A stretch of DNA of 64,000 nucleotides from CAWDPQ01 sp049642465 (GCA_049642465.1 JBAROV010000141.1:1-64000), one strand, 5' to 3'. Counted from the first letter of the stretch, positions 26,003 to 35,437 are shown. Numbers and translations: made by a program. The notes: generated by a model not told the origin, from the letters alone.

Positions 26003-27003
26003 CTCCAAATAAGGTGCGCTGGGGTGTGCTTGGGGTGGCGCGCATCGCGACGCAGAAAGTCATTCCCGCGATGCAGCGGGGCGAGTGGTCGGAGGTCGTG
26101 GCCATCGCTTCGCGCGACGGGAGAAAGGCCGACCAAGCCGCCGTCACACTTGGCTTGACGCGCTCTTACGCATCGTACGACGCGCTGCTGGCTGACCCTG
26201 ACATCGAAGCCATCTACAATCCGCTTCCCAATCACCTGCACGTACCCTGGACGAAACGGGCAGCCGAAGCCGGAAAGCACGTGCTCTGTGAGAAGCCAAT
26301 CGCGATGAACGCCGCCGAGGCACGGACACTGCTCGACGTGCGTGACCGGACGGGTGTGCAGATTCAGGAAGCGTTCATGGTCCGGGTGAACCCACAGTGG
26401 ATACGGACGGTCGAAGAAGTGCGAAAGGGACGAATCGGCGAACTCCGTGCGGTGACCGGAGTCTTCAGCTACTTCAACGACGACCCGGCGAACATTCGCA
26501 ACAAGGTCGAGTGGGGTGGCGGCGGACTGATGGACATCGGGTGTTATCTCATCAACACGGCGCGCATGATCTTCGGTCGCGAGCCGCAGCGCGTGGCCGG
26601 CGCCATGGATCGCGATCCACGAAACGGCACCGACATCGTCACGTCGCTGGCGCTCGATTTCGCGGCGGGGCAGGCCTCAGGCGTGTGCAGCACCCAGATG
26701 GTGGCAGCGCAGCGGGTGAACGTCTTCGGCACGCGCGGGCGCATCGAAGTGGAGATCCCGTTCAACGCCCCGCCCGATCGCCCCAACCGGCTGTTCATTG
26801 ACGATGGCTCGACGCTGGGACGGGCGCAAGTGACGATCGAGCTGCCCGTGTGCAATCAGTACACAATTCAGGGGGATCTCTTTTCGCAGGCCGTTCGCGG
26901 CCTGATTCCGCTGCCCTATCCGCTGGAAGATTCGATACTCAATATGCGGGTGATTGATGCGGTCTTTAGGGCGGCTGAGTCTGGTAGGTGGGAAGTGCCG
27001 TGA
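25999..27003 (+). CDS. Gfo/Idh/MocA family oxidoreductase
   Basis: From the GTG at 25999 (overlapping the previous stop) the protein is 334 residues. It has an N-terminal Rossmann fold (VRWGVLGVARIA), the family's EKP motif in HVLCEKPIAM near residue 92, and a C-terminal alpha/beta domain with GGLMDIGCYLINTARM, which supplies the catalytic-region aspartate and histidine-like positions. Members oxidise sugars, inositols or related alcohols with NAD(P); the substrate cannot be inferred. The frame is open upstream to 25909 but that part overlaps the previous gene. Confidence 0.88.
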   Translation: MTPNKVRWGVLGVARIATQKVIPAMQRGEWSEVVAIASRDGRKADQAAVTLGLTRSYASYDALLADPDIEAIYNPLPNHLHVPWTKRAAEAGKHVLCEKPIAMNAAEARTLLDVRDRTGVQIQEAFMVRVNPQWIRTVEEVRKGRIGELRAVTGVFSYFNDDPANIRNKVEWGGGGLMDIGCYLINTARMIFGREPQRVAGAMDRDPRNGTDIVTSLALDFAAGQASGVCSTQMVAAQRVNVFGTRGRIEVEIPFNAPPDRPNRLFIDDGSTLGRAQVTIELPVCNQYTIQGDLFSQAVRGLIPLPYPLEDSILNMRVIDAVFRAAESGRWEVP

Positions 27004-27044
27004 TCGGCGAACGCTGTCACGATCAGGCCTGCGGCCCGTCAAAA

Positions 27045-27093
27045 GATTACTTAATGGCGTCGTGACCTTCGTGTCGTCGTGCTCGTCGTGATA
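27045..27093. repeat. Short repeat island between convergent genes
   Basis: GTCGTGACCTTC, GTGTCGTCGTGC and CTCGTCGTGAT are imperfect copies of a 9-12 base unit. They lie in the 127-base gap between the ends of the Gfo/Idh gene and the molybdenum hydroxylase gene. Confidence 0.5.
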
Positions 27094-27130
27094 ACGCGTG
27101 GCGCCGTTTCTCAGTTCGGTGAACAGCGTA

Positions 27131-29278
27131 CTAGACGAGCCGCACGGGCAAAGCCGTATCAACCTTCCCGAACGCCCTCACCGCACTTCCGATCGCCGGC
27201 GCCACACACACAATCGGCGTCTCGCCCGCGCCTGCCGACGGCAGATCCTTGCGATCGAGGATAATCAATTCGATCGCAGGCACATCCTTGAATCTCGGCA
27301 CTCGATACGCCTGCATCGTCCCGTTGACGAGGGCGCCGTTCCGGAACTCGATCGCCTCGAACAGCGCGCCGCCGAGCCCCTGCACCACTGCCCCTTCGAC
27401 CTGGTTGCGCACGCCATCGGGGTTGACGACTGCTCCACACTCGAACGCGACAACGAGTTTGTCCACGACAAATCCAGTCGCGGACTTCGACACGACAGCG
27501 GCAGTCGCCACGTAACTACCCTTCTCGGTGCCGCACGCGATCCCGAGCGATGGACTCGATGGTGAGTGCATGCGAGCGCCAGTGCGACTCCAGCCGACGC
27601 GTTCCGCCGTGGCGCTCAGTACCGCGCGCAAGCGCTCGTCTTTCAGGTGATTCAAGCGAAACTCGACGGGATCGACGCCAAGCGCCCGCGCGATCGCGTC
27701 GATGTGCATTTCGCGCGCGTAATGATTGGCGGTTGCCGCCAAGCCACGGTACGACCCCTGACGCAGCGGCGACGCCGAGGGATGGAACTGAATGCGCTGG
27801 TGGGGCACATCGTAAGGCGTGCGGATTGCTGCGCCGCCAGAATTCCAGTTGTCGAACTCCCACGCCACCAGCCTTCCATTCGCATCGACGCCGGCTTTGA
27901 TGTCGATGACGCCGGCCGGACGCAAATAGCCCCACGCAAACTCCTCCGCGCGCGTCCAGACCACCTTGACCGGTTTACCCGCAGCTTTGGCAAGCCGCGC
28001 AGCTTCGATCGCGTGCTCGCCCGAGTGCTTCCCGCCGTAGGCGGAACCCGTGTCGGGTACGATCACACGCACGCGCCCTTCAGGAATGCGGAATGCGCTG
28101 GCCAGTTCAGAACGAATCCCGAACGGTCGCTGCGTGCCGCACCAGACCGTGAGTTTTCCGTCGGCGGCCCACTCGGCGACTGCCGCACGTGGTTCGAGCG
28201 GAACGTGTGCGATGTACGGAATTCGGTAGGTGGCGTCGAAGGTCTTCGCCGCCTGAGCACGCGATTGCGCGGGATCTCCCTGAGTAAATGGTGCCGAGCC
28301 GCCGCGACCCCCGCCACTCGTTGCGGGGGTTTTGCGTAAATGGTCGTAAATCGTCTCCGACGAAGGCTCGTCCGAGGGCACCCGCCACTCGGCGTGAATT
28401 GCAGCAACCGCACGCTTGAGGAGTCGCTCGTTCGGAGCCACGACGCCGACGAATTCCCCGTCGCGAATCGTCTTGACGCCTTCCATGACGCGAGCGCGTG
28501 TGTCGTCCATCGACACCAGCGTTCCAACGTATCCCTCCGGTCTGAGGATCCGGCCGAAGAGCATGCCAGGGCGGCGCAAATCGGGTGTGTACTCGTGCTT
28601 CCCGGTCACGAACGCACGGCCGTCAACCTTTTTGACTGGCTTGCCGCGTTCTCCCCACGCGTCCGCGCTCGTGAGCCGCGGCGTGGCGACCGTTCCGTTC
28701 AACCGCCCTGCAAGTTCCGCGTACCCGATCGAGTTCGTGCCAGGTCCCTTGACTCGACCGTCGCGGACGACGAGTGTTGCGCGATCGACGTTCCACCTGG
28801 TTGCCGCGTCGGCGAGCAGAAGCTCGCGCGCCGTCGCTGCCGCGCGCGCCAACTGCGGCGCCATCCTGGGCGTCGTCTGCGAACCAAACGTACCGGCATC
28901 GTACGGCGTCAGGTCGGTGTCGGCCATCAGCATCTTGACCGACGTAACCGGAACACCCAGTTCGTCAGCGACGGTCTGGGCAAGCGACGTGCGGATGTTC
29001 TGACCGATTTCCGTCTTCCCCGTAAACGCGGTGATGCCGCCCCGCTCATCGATATGCAACCAGGCATTCAGCTCCGCCGAGGCGCGGTTCGATCCACCGC
29101 CGCGTCCCGACTCTTGTGCCTCGGCGCCGGGCATCGACGCAACGACGAGGAGACCGCCGCCAACTGCACCAAAGATGCGCAGAAAGTCCCGACGCTCGAG
29201 ATCCCAGCGATACCGTGGGCCCTCGAACAACTCGTAACGTTCGACTTCGAGTTCGTCGAGGTCGGAATTGACCTTCAT
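27131..29278 (-). CDS. Xanthine dehydrogenase-family molybdopterin-binding subunit
   Basis: From the ATG at 29278 the protein is 715 residues. A cytoplasmic stretch leads to a twin-arginine motif (RRDFLRIFGAVGGG, about 26-39), implying Tat export. The rest matches the large subunit of IorB-type molybdenum hydroxylases, with the GEHAIEAARLAKAAGKPVKV and GSYRGLAATANHYAREMHID regions and a C-terminal EKGSY...VVNPDGVRNQVEGAVVQG pattern. It pairs with the 2Fe-2S subunit encoded upstream (four-base ATGA overlap). The absence of an FAD subunit suits a cytochrome-linked periplasmic enzyme. Substrate (isoquinoline, aldehyde, other) unknown. Confidence 0.9.
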   Translation of the reverse strand: MKVNSDLDELEVERYELFEGPRYRWDLERRDFLRIFGAVGGGLLVVASMPGAEAQESGRGGGSNRASAELNAWLHIDERGGITAFTGKTEIGQNIRTSLAQTVADELGVPVTSVKMLMADTDLTPYDAGTFGSQTTPRMAPQLARAAATARELLLADAATRWNVDRATLVVRDGRVKGPGTNSIGYAELAGRLNGTVATPRLTSADAWGERGKPVKKVDGRAFVTGKHEYTPDLRRPGMLFGRILRPEGYVGTLVSMDDTRARVMEGVKTIRDGEFVGVVAPNERLLKRAVAAIHAEWRVPSDEPSSETIYDHLRKTPATSGGGRGGSAPFTQGDPAQSRAQAAKTFDATYRIPYIAHVPLEPRAAVAEWAADGKLTVWCGTQRPFGIRSELASAFRIPEGRVRVIVPDTGSAYGGKHSGEHAIEAARLAKAAGKPVKVVWTRAEEFAWGYLRPAGVIDIKAGVDANGRLVAWEFDNWNSGGAAIRTPYDVPHQRIQFHPSASPLRQGSYRGLAATANHYAREMHIDAIARALGVDPVEFRLNHLKDERLRAVLSATAERVGWSRTGARMHSPSSPSLGIACGTEKGSYVATAAVVSKSATGFVVDKLVVAFECGAVVNPDGVRNQVEGAVVQGLGGALFEAIEFRNGALVNGTMQAYRVPRFKDVPAIELIILDRKDLPSAGAGETPIVCVAPAIGSAVRAFGKVDTALPVRLV

Positions 29279-29766
29279 CGTTGCCCCCCTGCTAGAGTCC
29301 GCGTCCTGACCCGCTCGGCTGCCAGCTTGATCGCCTGCGTGATGCGCGGGTACGTTCCGCAGCGGCACACGTTGCGATCCATGAGCTTCGCGATGTCCCG
29401 ATCGCTAGGATCCGGCGTGGTTCGAAGGAGGCCGATGGTCGCCATGACCATGCCCGGCGTGCAGTAGCCGCACTGGAACGCTTCGGCTTCAAGAAATGCC
29501 TCTTGAACGGGGTGGAGGCGATCCCCGTCGGCAACCCCTTCGATGGTCGTGACCGCCTTCCCCGAGACTGCGGCAAGTCGCAGCGTGCAGGATCGGGTCA
29601 CCTGGTTGTCCACCAGCACGGTACAAGCGCCGCAGTACCCTTCACCGCAGCCAAACTTGCTCCCCGTCAGTCCAAGATCGGAGCGAAGCACTGCCAGGAC
29701 ACTGTCCGCAGGCTCCCCTTCAACCTCGTGCGAACGGCCGTTGATCCGAAAGGTGTACTTTGGCAT
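29275..29766 (-). CDS. 2Fe-2S subunit of molybdenum hydroxylase
   Basis: From the ATG at 29766 the protein is 163 residues, full length for IorA/CoxS-type subunits. It has the plant-type ferredoxin cluster (CGEGYCGACTVLVD, with a further Cys at VTRSCTL) and the second cluster (QCGYCTPGMV and NVCRCGTYPRI). Electrons pass from the molybdenum centre through these clusters. The start overlaps nothing upstream; the frame is open to 29832 without conserved sequence. Export probably occurs by hitch-hiking with the Tat-tagged large subunit. Confidence 0.93.
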   Translation of the reverse strand: MPKYTFRINGRSHEVEGEPADSVLAVLRSDLGLTGSKFGCGEGYCGACTVLVDNQVTRSCTLRLAAVSGKAVTTIEGVADGDRLHPVQEAFLEAEAFQCGYCTPGMVMATIGLLRTTPDPSDRDIAKLMDRNVCRCGTYPRITQAIKLAAERVRTRTLAGGQR

Positions 29767-29791
29767 TTCCGGTGATTTTACGCCTACTGGC

Positions 29792-30157
29792 CTACTGAAT
29801 GATGGGCCGCATTTCCTGAATCGACGTCGCAATGGCCGCGTTGAGCCATCTGACCGGAAGGGTGCCGACTGGAACGAGATTGAGGTCGAGGTTTTCTTCG
29901 GCCACTTCTACGAGAATCCAGCCGTCTTTACGGATGTCTTTCACCGTAAAGGTTTGCGGCGGACCGCCTCCTGGCCACGTAAACGCATACCGCTTGCCCT
30001 TGACGATGAACTCTGGCGTGGAAAGTGCGACGGTTGACCCGCTTGCCAGCCGCACCGAGTCCTGCATGGACGCCCGGGCGGGCCGCGAGACTATCGCGAC
30101 CGCGAAGAGAATAAGAGCCCCTATAGAAGAGATCGCCACAAGTCGAACACGTGTCAT
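29792..30157 (-). CDS. Small secreted hypothetical protein
   Basis: This 121-residue protein has a signal peptide (about 1-30) and a compact beta-rich domain with YAFTWPGGGPPQTFTVKDIRK. An AGG-containing Shine-Dalgarno (GGGAGG) lies about eight bases before the ATG. It is 25 bases upstream of the 2Fe-2S subunit gene and may be co-transcribed with it. I do not recognise a family. Confidence 0.6.
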   Translation of the reverse strand: MTRVRLVAISSIGALILFAVAIVSRPARASMQDSVRLASGSTVALSTPEFIVKGKRYAFTWPGGGPPQTFTVKDIRKDGWILVEVAEENLDLNLVPVGTLPVRWLNAAIATSIQEMRPIIQ

Positions 30158-30285
30158 ATGTCAAACCTCCCAGGCGCTGTCCCCCATGGTAGCGCGCACA
30201 CACGTCGAAAAAATCATCTGGTCAGACGAACTCCGTACGTGCGAATCTCGTCTACAGAAGAGCCAGCCCGCCACTCGGAGGCCCC

Positions 30286-32607
30286 GTGACATCTCTCGTC
30301 TCCCTCCAGCGCGTCCTGATCGCTGTCTGCCTCGTCCTGATTGCCGCGGGCCATGCGTCCACACAGTCGCAAACACCTGCAGGCGCTCCGAACGAACTCG
30401 ACGCGTTCATGGAGAAAGTCCTGGCGCGGCGCGAAGTCAACCAGCAGACGCTCAAGCAATACATTCTGGACGAAGAGGAAGAGTTCGAAGTCCTCGGACC
30501 GGGCCGCTGGCCGCTCCACCGTAGCAAACGCGAGTTCACCTGGTATATGCGCGACGGTATCCACGTCCGCAGCCCGTTGAAGTTCAACGGCGTCACCGTG
30601 AACCAGGAGGCGCGGGACCGCTACGAACGGAACTGGCTCGAGCGAGAGCGCCGTCGGCAGAAAGAACAGGCGGAAAAGCGCAAGGAAAAGGAGAAGGCCG
30701 GTCGCAAGGAGTCAGACTCCAGCATTTCCATCGGACCCGGCGGAGTGGAAGTGGGTGCGCCTGGCGTACCTGCCGAGCCACGCTTCGTCTCCGAGGCCTA
30801 CTTCATGGACTTCAAATTCGAGCCGGGCAACTACTACCTGGCTGGTCGCGAACAGCTCGAAGGCAAGGACGTGTTGAAGATCGAGTACTACCCGACGCAT
30901 ATGTTCGACGATGACGACGAGAAGGACGAGAGCAAGGAAGACTCGAACAAGCCAACAAAAGACGACCAGCAGAAGAAGAAGGAGAAAGAGTTCGAGCAGC
31001 AGATCGAGCGCCGGATGAACAAGACCGCGCTCATCACGCTGTGGGTGGATCCGTCCGAACACCAGATCGTCAAGTACACCTTCGACAACGTCTGGATGGA
31101 TTTCCTGCCGGCGGCGTGGCTCGTCCGTGTGGATGACATCCGCGCGTCGATGACCATGGGACAGCCGTTTCCAGGCATCTGGCTCCCACGCGGCATGAAC
31201 ATCCACGCCGGCGTCACACTCGCGAACGGATCCTTCGAAGCGGGCTACACGCGCGCGTTCTCGCACTATCGCGAAGCGGATGTCAAGTCGCGGATCCGGG
31301 TCCCGAAAGTCGTCTTTCGCGTTCCGCAGGTTTCGGAGCCGGCATCGTCTGTGACCTCGCAGACGCTGGAGCCGGCGGGTTCTGGCCCCTGGGTCGATGA
31401 CAACACGCAGTCGGAGACCATCCGCGAGATTCGCGTGCACGGCAACGCGTTTCTGGCCGACGAAGACGTCATCAAACTCGCGGGGGTTTCGCTCGGCGTG
31501 CCGCTGCAGCCGGCAGATCTCGATGCCATCCGCGAACGGCTCAAGGACAGCGGCCGGTTCGACAGCGTTGAAGTACGGAAGCGGTACCGGTCGTTGAGCG
31601 ACAGCACCGACGTGGCGCTCGTATTTCTCGTGCACGAGCGGCCGGGCGTTCGCAACATCGACGATGGCCCAAGCGTGGTCTTCAATCCCATCAGGCGGGT
31701 CAAGAGCCGTTTGATGTTCCTGCCGATTCTCACCTACGCGGACGGCTACGGCTTCACCTACGGCGGGCGCGTCAGCACCGTCGGCCTGCTGGGGTTTGGC
31801 GAACGGCTTTCCGTCCCGCTCACGTGGGGCGGTGTCCGGCGGGCGGCGCTCGAATTCGAGCGGCCGTTCGAGCGCGGTCCTCTGACCCGCGTCGAATCGA
31901 GCGTGGCGATCTGGAACCGAGAGAATCCGCGGTTCAACATCCGCGACCAGCGTTTCGAGGTCAAAGGCCGGGCCGAACGGGTGTTTGCGGATTTGATTCG
32001 TGTCGGCGTTGACGCGAGTCGAAGCACGATCTCTTTTGCTGAGGTCGACGACCGGTTGACAGCCATCGGTGCCAATGTGGCGCTCGATACTCGGGGGAAT
32101 CCGGCGTATCCGAGCAACGCCGTGTATGTTTCGACCGGATGGACGGGCCTGAACTTTCGGCTGCTGCCGGATCGCGTGAATCGATACAGCAGCGAAGCAC
32201 GGGGGTACCTCCGTGTGTACCGGCAGAACGTCGTGGCCGCGCGGGTTCAGTATGTCACCGCCGACACGACGCTGCCGCCGTACGAACGCCTGCTGCTTGG
32301 CGGCTCCTCGACCGTCCGCGGTTTTCGCACCGGCGCGTTCGACGGCGACCGAGCCCTGGTCACGTCCGCCGAGCTGCGGGTGCCAATCACCTCGGTGTTG
32401 AGCGGGGCCAAACTTGGCGTCACCGCATTTGTCGACGCGGGACAGATCTGGAATGCGGGCGAGTCACGCGATCAGGCTGTGTGGCATCGCGGCGTGGGCG
32501 GAGGGCTGTTTCTGATCGCGTCTATCGTCCGCATCAATCTCGACGTCGCGCACGGGCTGAAGACGGGTGATACGCGGGTGCATCTCTCGTCGGGATTCAC
32601 ATTCTAG
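30286..32607 (+). CDS. BamA/TamA-like outer-membrane protein with novel N-terminal domain
   Basis: This 773-residue protein starts at GTG 30286 with GGAG five bases upstream. A signal peptide (about 1-25) is followed by an unfamiliar periplasmic domain (about 30-365) with charged, Lys/Glu-rich helices. One POTRA-like domain lies near 375-455 (IREIRVHGNAFLADEDVIKLAG). A C-terminal D15 surface-antigen barrel runs from about 460 to 773 and ends in the aromatic GFTF expected for a BAM substrate. With only one clear POTRA it is not BamA itself; a TamA-like or patatin-linked role is possible. Stand-alone, divergent from the gene at 29792-30157. Confidence 0.82.
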   Translation: MTSLVSLQRVLIAVCLVLIAAGHASTQSQTPAGAPNELDAFMEKVLARREVNQQTLKQYILDEEEEFEVLGPGRWPLHRSKREFTWYMRDGIHVRSPLKFNGVTVNQEARDRYERNWLERERRRQKEQAEKRKEKEKAGRKESDSSISIGPGGVEVGAPGVPAEPRFVSEAYFMDFKFEPGNYYLAGREQLEGKDVLKIEYYPTHMFDDDDEKDESKEDSNKPTKDDQQKKKEKEFEQQIERRMNKTALITLWVDPSEHQIVKYTFDNVWMDFLPAAWLVRVDDIRASMTMGQPFPGIWLPRGMNIHAGVTLANGSFEAGYTRAFSHYREADVKSRIRVPKVVFRVPQVSEPASSVTSQTLEPAGSGPWVDDNTQSETIREIRVHGNAFLADEDVIKLAGVSLGVPLQPADLDAIRERLKDSGRFDSVEVRKRYRSLSDSTDVALVFLVHERPGVRNIDDGPSVVFNPIRRVKSRLMFLPILTYADGYGFTYGGRVSTVGLLGFGERLSVPLTWGGVRRAALEFERPFERGPLTRVESSVAIWNRENPRFNIRDQRFEVKGRAERVFADLIRVGVDASRSTISFAEVDDRLTAIGANVALDTRGNPAYPSNAVYVSTGWTGLNFRLLPDRVNRYSSEARGYLRVYRQNVVAARVQYVTADTTLPPYERLLLGGSSTVRGFRTGAFDGDRALVTSAELRVPITSVLSGAKLGVTAFVDAGQIWNAGESRDQAVWHRGVGGGLFLIASIVRINLDVAHGLKTGDTRVHLSSGFTF

Positions 32608-32663
32608 CCGCGTCTTTCGCCGGTTCAGTTGCTGGTCGTTAGTGCGCTTGGTGGGGAAGTTGC

Positions 32664-33596
32664 TCAACGGGCCGTCATGTTCTTCAGCACGAACCAAACG
32701 TTTGCCGGACGTTCGGCCAGCCGGCGCATGTACCACGGGAACCAGTAGTCGCCGTAACTGATTAAGACGCGGACGCGCTTGCCGAGCCGCGCGAGCCGAA
32801 GTTGCTGTGATCGCTGGATGCCGTACAGCATGGCCACCTCGTAGGCGGACTGCGCTACTTTTTCCTGCTCGATATACCCAAGCAACCGATCGGTCAACGG
32901 CACGTCGTGCGTGGCAATGTGAAGCAGCGTTCCCGATGCCTGCGCGTCGCGTGCCAGGAGCCGAACGCACAGCTTGTAGAAGTTCTCGTCCACCTCCGCT
33001 TTCTTTGGATAGGCAATCGCCGGCGGCTCGAGGTATGCGCCCTTGACAATCCTGATCGCCGGACCTGACGCGATCAAAGACTCAACGTCCTTCGCGGTTC
33101 GATAGAGATACGCCTGGAGCGCGACCCCGACCCGTGACGTCTTTGCGCGGGTGCGCCGGTAGAGATCGAGCGTCGGATCGACATACGGTGAGCTCTCCAT
33201 GTCGACCCAGACGAAGTTGTTCAGCGTTTCGGCCCGGGCGATCAGGCGATCCAGGTTGCGTTCGCAGAGCGCCCGGTCATAATCCAGCCCAAGCTGCGTC
33301 GGCTTCACCGAAATCTGCGCGTCGAGACCGGACGCGGCAACCTTGTCGAGCACCTCGAGGTAGTGCTGCGTCACCTCTTCCGCTTCCTCGGCACGCGTCA
33401 GGTTTTCACCGAGCTTCGTCAGAATCGTCGTGATCCCTTCGGGCCGCAAGTCGTGCGCGGCCCGGAGCGCGTCCTCGACGTGTTCGCCAGGCCAGAACCG
33501 CTTCACCGACCGTTTGATGAATCCGTGCTGCGTCGCATGATCGCGGAGCCAGGTGTTCGTCGATCCCGCGAGCAGGATTCTGCGCATCACGCTCAT
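32664..33596 (-). CDS. Proline dehydrogenase family protein
   Basis: From the ATG at 33596 the protein is 310 residues, the usual size of monofunctional ProDH. It has the TIM-barrel motifs VDMESSPY, IVKGAYLEPPAIAYP, LHIATHDVPL and YEVAMLYGIQR, and the conserved RxxxR-like end (YMRRLAER). It oxidises proline, or possibly hydroxyproline, to the pyrroline with FAD. It lies 76 bases after an SDR gene and may share a transcript with it and a DapA-like gene. No P5C dehydrogenase is in the window. Confidence 0.85.
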   Translation of the reverse strand: MSVMRRILLAGSTNTWLRDHATQHGFIKRSVKRFWPGEHVEDALRAAHDLRPEGITTILTKLGENLTRAEEAEEVTQHYLEVLDKVAASGLDAQISVKPTQLGLDYDRALCERNLDRLIARAETLNNFVWVDMESSPYVDPTLDLYRRTRAKTSRVGVALQAYLYRTAKDVESLIASGPAIRIVKGAYLEPPAIAYPKKAEVDENFYKLCVRLLARDAQASGTLLHIATHDVPLTDRLLGYIEQEKVAQSAYEVAMLYGIQRSQQLRLARLGKRVRVLISYGDYWFPWYMRRLAERPANVWFVLKNMTAR

Positions 33597-33672
33597 GGCT
33601 GGAGGACGAGGCTGGCGATCTTCAGGCCGCGACACCGGAACGGCCCGCTGTGGAAATCGAGCAGGCAGGCCA

Positions 33673-34452
33673 CTAGACGACGCTCCGAATCAGGCCACCG
33701 TCCACTTGCACGGTTGCCCCGGTCATATACGACGCGGCATCGGACAACAGAAATGCCCCGACCCGCCCGAACTCTTCGATCTCTCCGTAGCGTCCCATCG
33801 GAATCGCGGCAATCGCGCGCTTCTTCGCGTCCTCCGGTGAAATCCCCTGCTTCTTGGCATTGATCTCGTCGAGCTGGCGGACGCGATCGGTGTCGATGCG
33901 CCCAGGAATGATCTGATTGACGCGAATGCGATCGGCAGCCAGCTCGATGGCCAGCGTCTTCGCAAGCGCCGACACCGACGCACGCAGCACGGTCGAGAGT
34001 CCCAGGTTCTGCACCGGCTCCTTGACCGACGACGAGGTCGACACCAGAATCGCGCCGCCGCCTCGTTTGCGCATCGATGGCACGGCTGCCCGGATCATGC
34101 GCAACGTGCTGAAGAGCAGTAATTCCGCAGCCTCCTGCCACGCCTTGTCGTCAAACGACAGCGTCACGCCCGCCGGTGGACCGCCGGAGTTGGTGAAGAG
34201 CAGGTCGATTCCGCCAAACTTCTTTTCCGTCGCGGCGGCCCACTCGCGAATGGCTTCGCCGGATTTCACGTCCACCGGCGTGGCCATCGCATCGCCGCCG
34301 ATGCGCTGTGCCGCGGCGCGAATCGCGGACTCATCGCGCGACGCGATGGAGACCTTTGCCCCCTCATCCGCCAGCGCTTTCGCGACGGCGAAGCCTAGAC
34401 CGCGGCTCGCACCCGCGACCATCGCGACTTTGTTCTTCACGCCAATATCCAT
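33673..34452 (-). CDS. Atypical SDR-family oxidoreductase lacking YxxxK
   Basis: From the ATG at 34452 (GGAAGG seven bases upstream) the protein is 259 residues. It has the SDR cofactor site MVAGASRGLGFAVA (TGxxxGxG variant), an NSGGPP in place of NNAG, and SSS in the catalytic-serine position. The segment where the classical YxxxK should lie reads LGLSTVLRASVSALAKTLA, with no Tyr-x-x-x-Lys. A known group of SDRs shares this layout, so it may be a real but divergent enzyme. The start codon GTG at 34467, next to the upstream stop, is an alternative. Confidence 0.82.
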   Translation of the reverse strand: MDIGVKNKVAMVAGASRGLGFAVAKALADEGAKVSIASRDESAIRAAAQRIGGDAMATPVDVKSGEAIREWAAATEKKFGGIDLLFTNSGGPPAGVTLSFDDKAWQEAAELLLFSTLRMIRAAVPSMRKRGGGAILVSTSSSVKEPVQNLGLSTVLRASVSALAKTLAIELAADRIRVNQIIPGRIDTDRVRQLDEINAKKQGISPEDAKKRAIAAIPMGRYGEIEEFGRVGAFLLSDAASYMTGATVQVDGGLIRSVV

Positions 34453-34467
34453 ACCCGGCCCTTCCAC

Positions 34468-35367
34468 CTAACGCGCAATCACGACCTTCGACCACTCCAT
34501 GACACGATCGAGCGCCTCACGCGTCGTCTTGTCGAGCGGCGCCGCTGGCGGTCGGGTCGCGGGGGTCGTGAGGGCGCCGCGGCGATGCAGCACCTCCTTG
34601 CGGATCGCCATCCCAATCCCCTCCTGAAACTCGAACCGCATCAGCGGCACCGCACGATAAAACACGTCCGCGGCCTCGTCGATCCGTCCGGATCGGTAGA
34701 GTCGAACGATCTCGACCAGGAGCTCGGGAAACGCAAACCCCGTCATCGCGCCCGTGGCGCCTGCCAGCAATTCTTCGAGCAGAAAGACACCGCCGAGGCC
34801 GCCGAAAATCCGGACTTCGATCGTGCCAGCAGCCTCGAGGATCCGCGATGTCTTGTAGGGCGTGGGAGGGTCTTCGAGCTTGATGGTCCGCGCGCGGGGA
34901 ATCTGTTGTGCAATCCGCGCGAGGAGGGCGGGCTCCATGGCGTACCCGGAAATCGGTGGATAGTCCTGGACGACGATTTCGATGTCAACAGCCTCGCTGA
35001 GTGCCGTGTAGTGTCGAACGACGGCCTCGGAGTTCAACTTCGGCATTCGCGGCGGGCTGACCATCACCGCCGTCGCGCCGATTTCGCGAGCGTCCCGGCT
35101 GTAATTGATGCAGGTTCTCGTGCCATCGGCTGTGGTTCCCGCAACCACACCGACTCGGCCATTGACGTGCTCGACGACGACCTCGAGAACTCGACGGCGT
35201 TCGGCGTCTTCGAGCCGCGCCACCTCGCCCGTCACGCCGAGGGCCGTCACGCCGTTCACGCCGGCCGACACAAACAAATCAATGACCCGCCGCAGACTGC
35301 CTTCGTCCACGTCCCCGCGTGTGTCAAACGGGGTTGGAAGCACCGAGTAAACGCCTTCAAGCTTCAC
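34468..35367 (-). CDS. DapA/NanA-family aldolase (not the lysine-pathway enzyme)
   Basis: This 299-residue class I TIM-barrel aldolase has a GVTGEV phosphate/carboxylate loop near 44-49, YPP in VVQDYPPISG and a Schiff-base lysine in ARTIKLEDPPTP. It lacks the GTTGESP and NVPGRT patterns of true DapA. Family members cleave 2-keto-3-deoxy sugar acids, 4-hydroxy-2-ketoglutarate or deaminate a hydroxyproline intermediate. With the SDR and proline dehydrogenase genes downstream, a role in breakdown of (hydroxy)proline or a related compound is possible, but this is inference. Confidence 0.82.
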   Translation of the reverse strand: MKLEGVYSVLPTPFDTRGDVDEGSLRRVIDLFVSAGVNGVTALGVTGEVARLEDAERRRVLEVVVEHVNGRVGVVAGTTADGTRTCINYSRDAREIGATAVMVSPPRMPKLNSEAVVRHYTALSEAVDIEIVVQDYPPISGYAMEPALLARIAQQIPRARTIKLEDPPTPYKTSRILEAAGTIEVRIFGGLGGVFLLEELLAGATGAMTGFAFPELLVEIVRLYRSGRIDEAADVFYRAVPLMRFEFQEGIGMAIRKEVLHRRGALTTPATRPPAAPLDKTTREALDRVMEWSKVVIAR

Positions 35368-35437
35368 GCCTGCCCACCCAAAACGATGAGCGTATCATGA
35401 GCCAACCGAACCGCTTTCTGATCCGTCGAACATCGAT

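Noticed and set aside
28340..29467. 375-residue open frame on the plus strand
   Set aside because: Antisense to the molybdenum hydroxylase genes, which have clear cofactor motifs.
34468..35367. A second lysine-pathway DapA
   Set aside because: It lacks the DapA active-site patterns around GTTGESP and NVPGRT and is not near dap genes.
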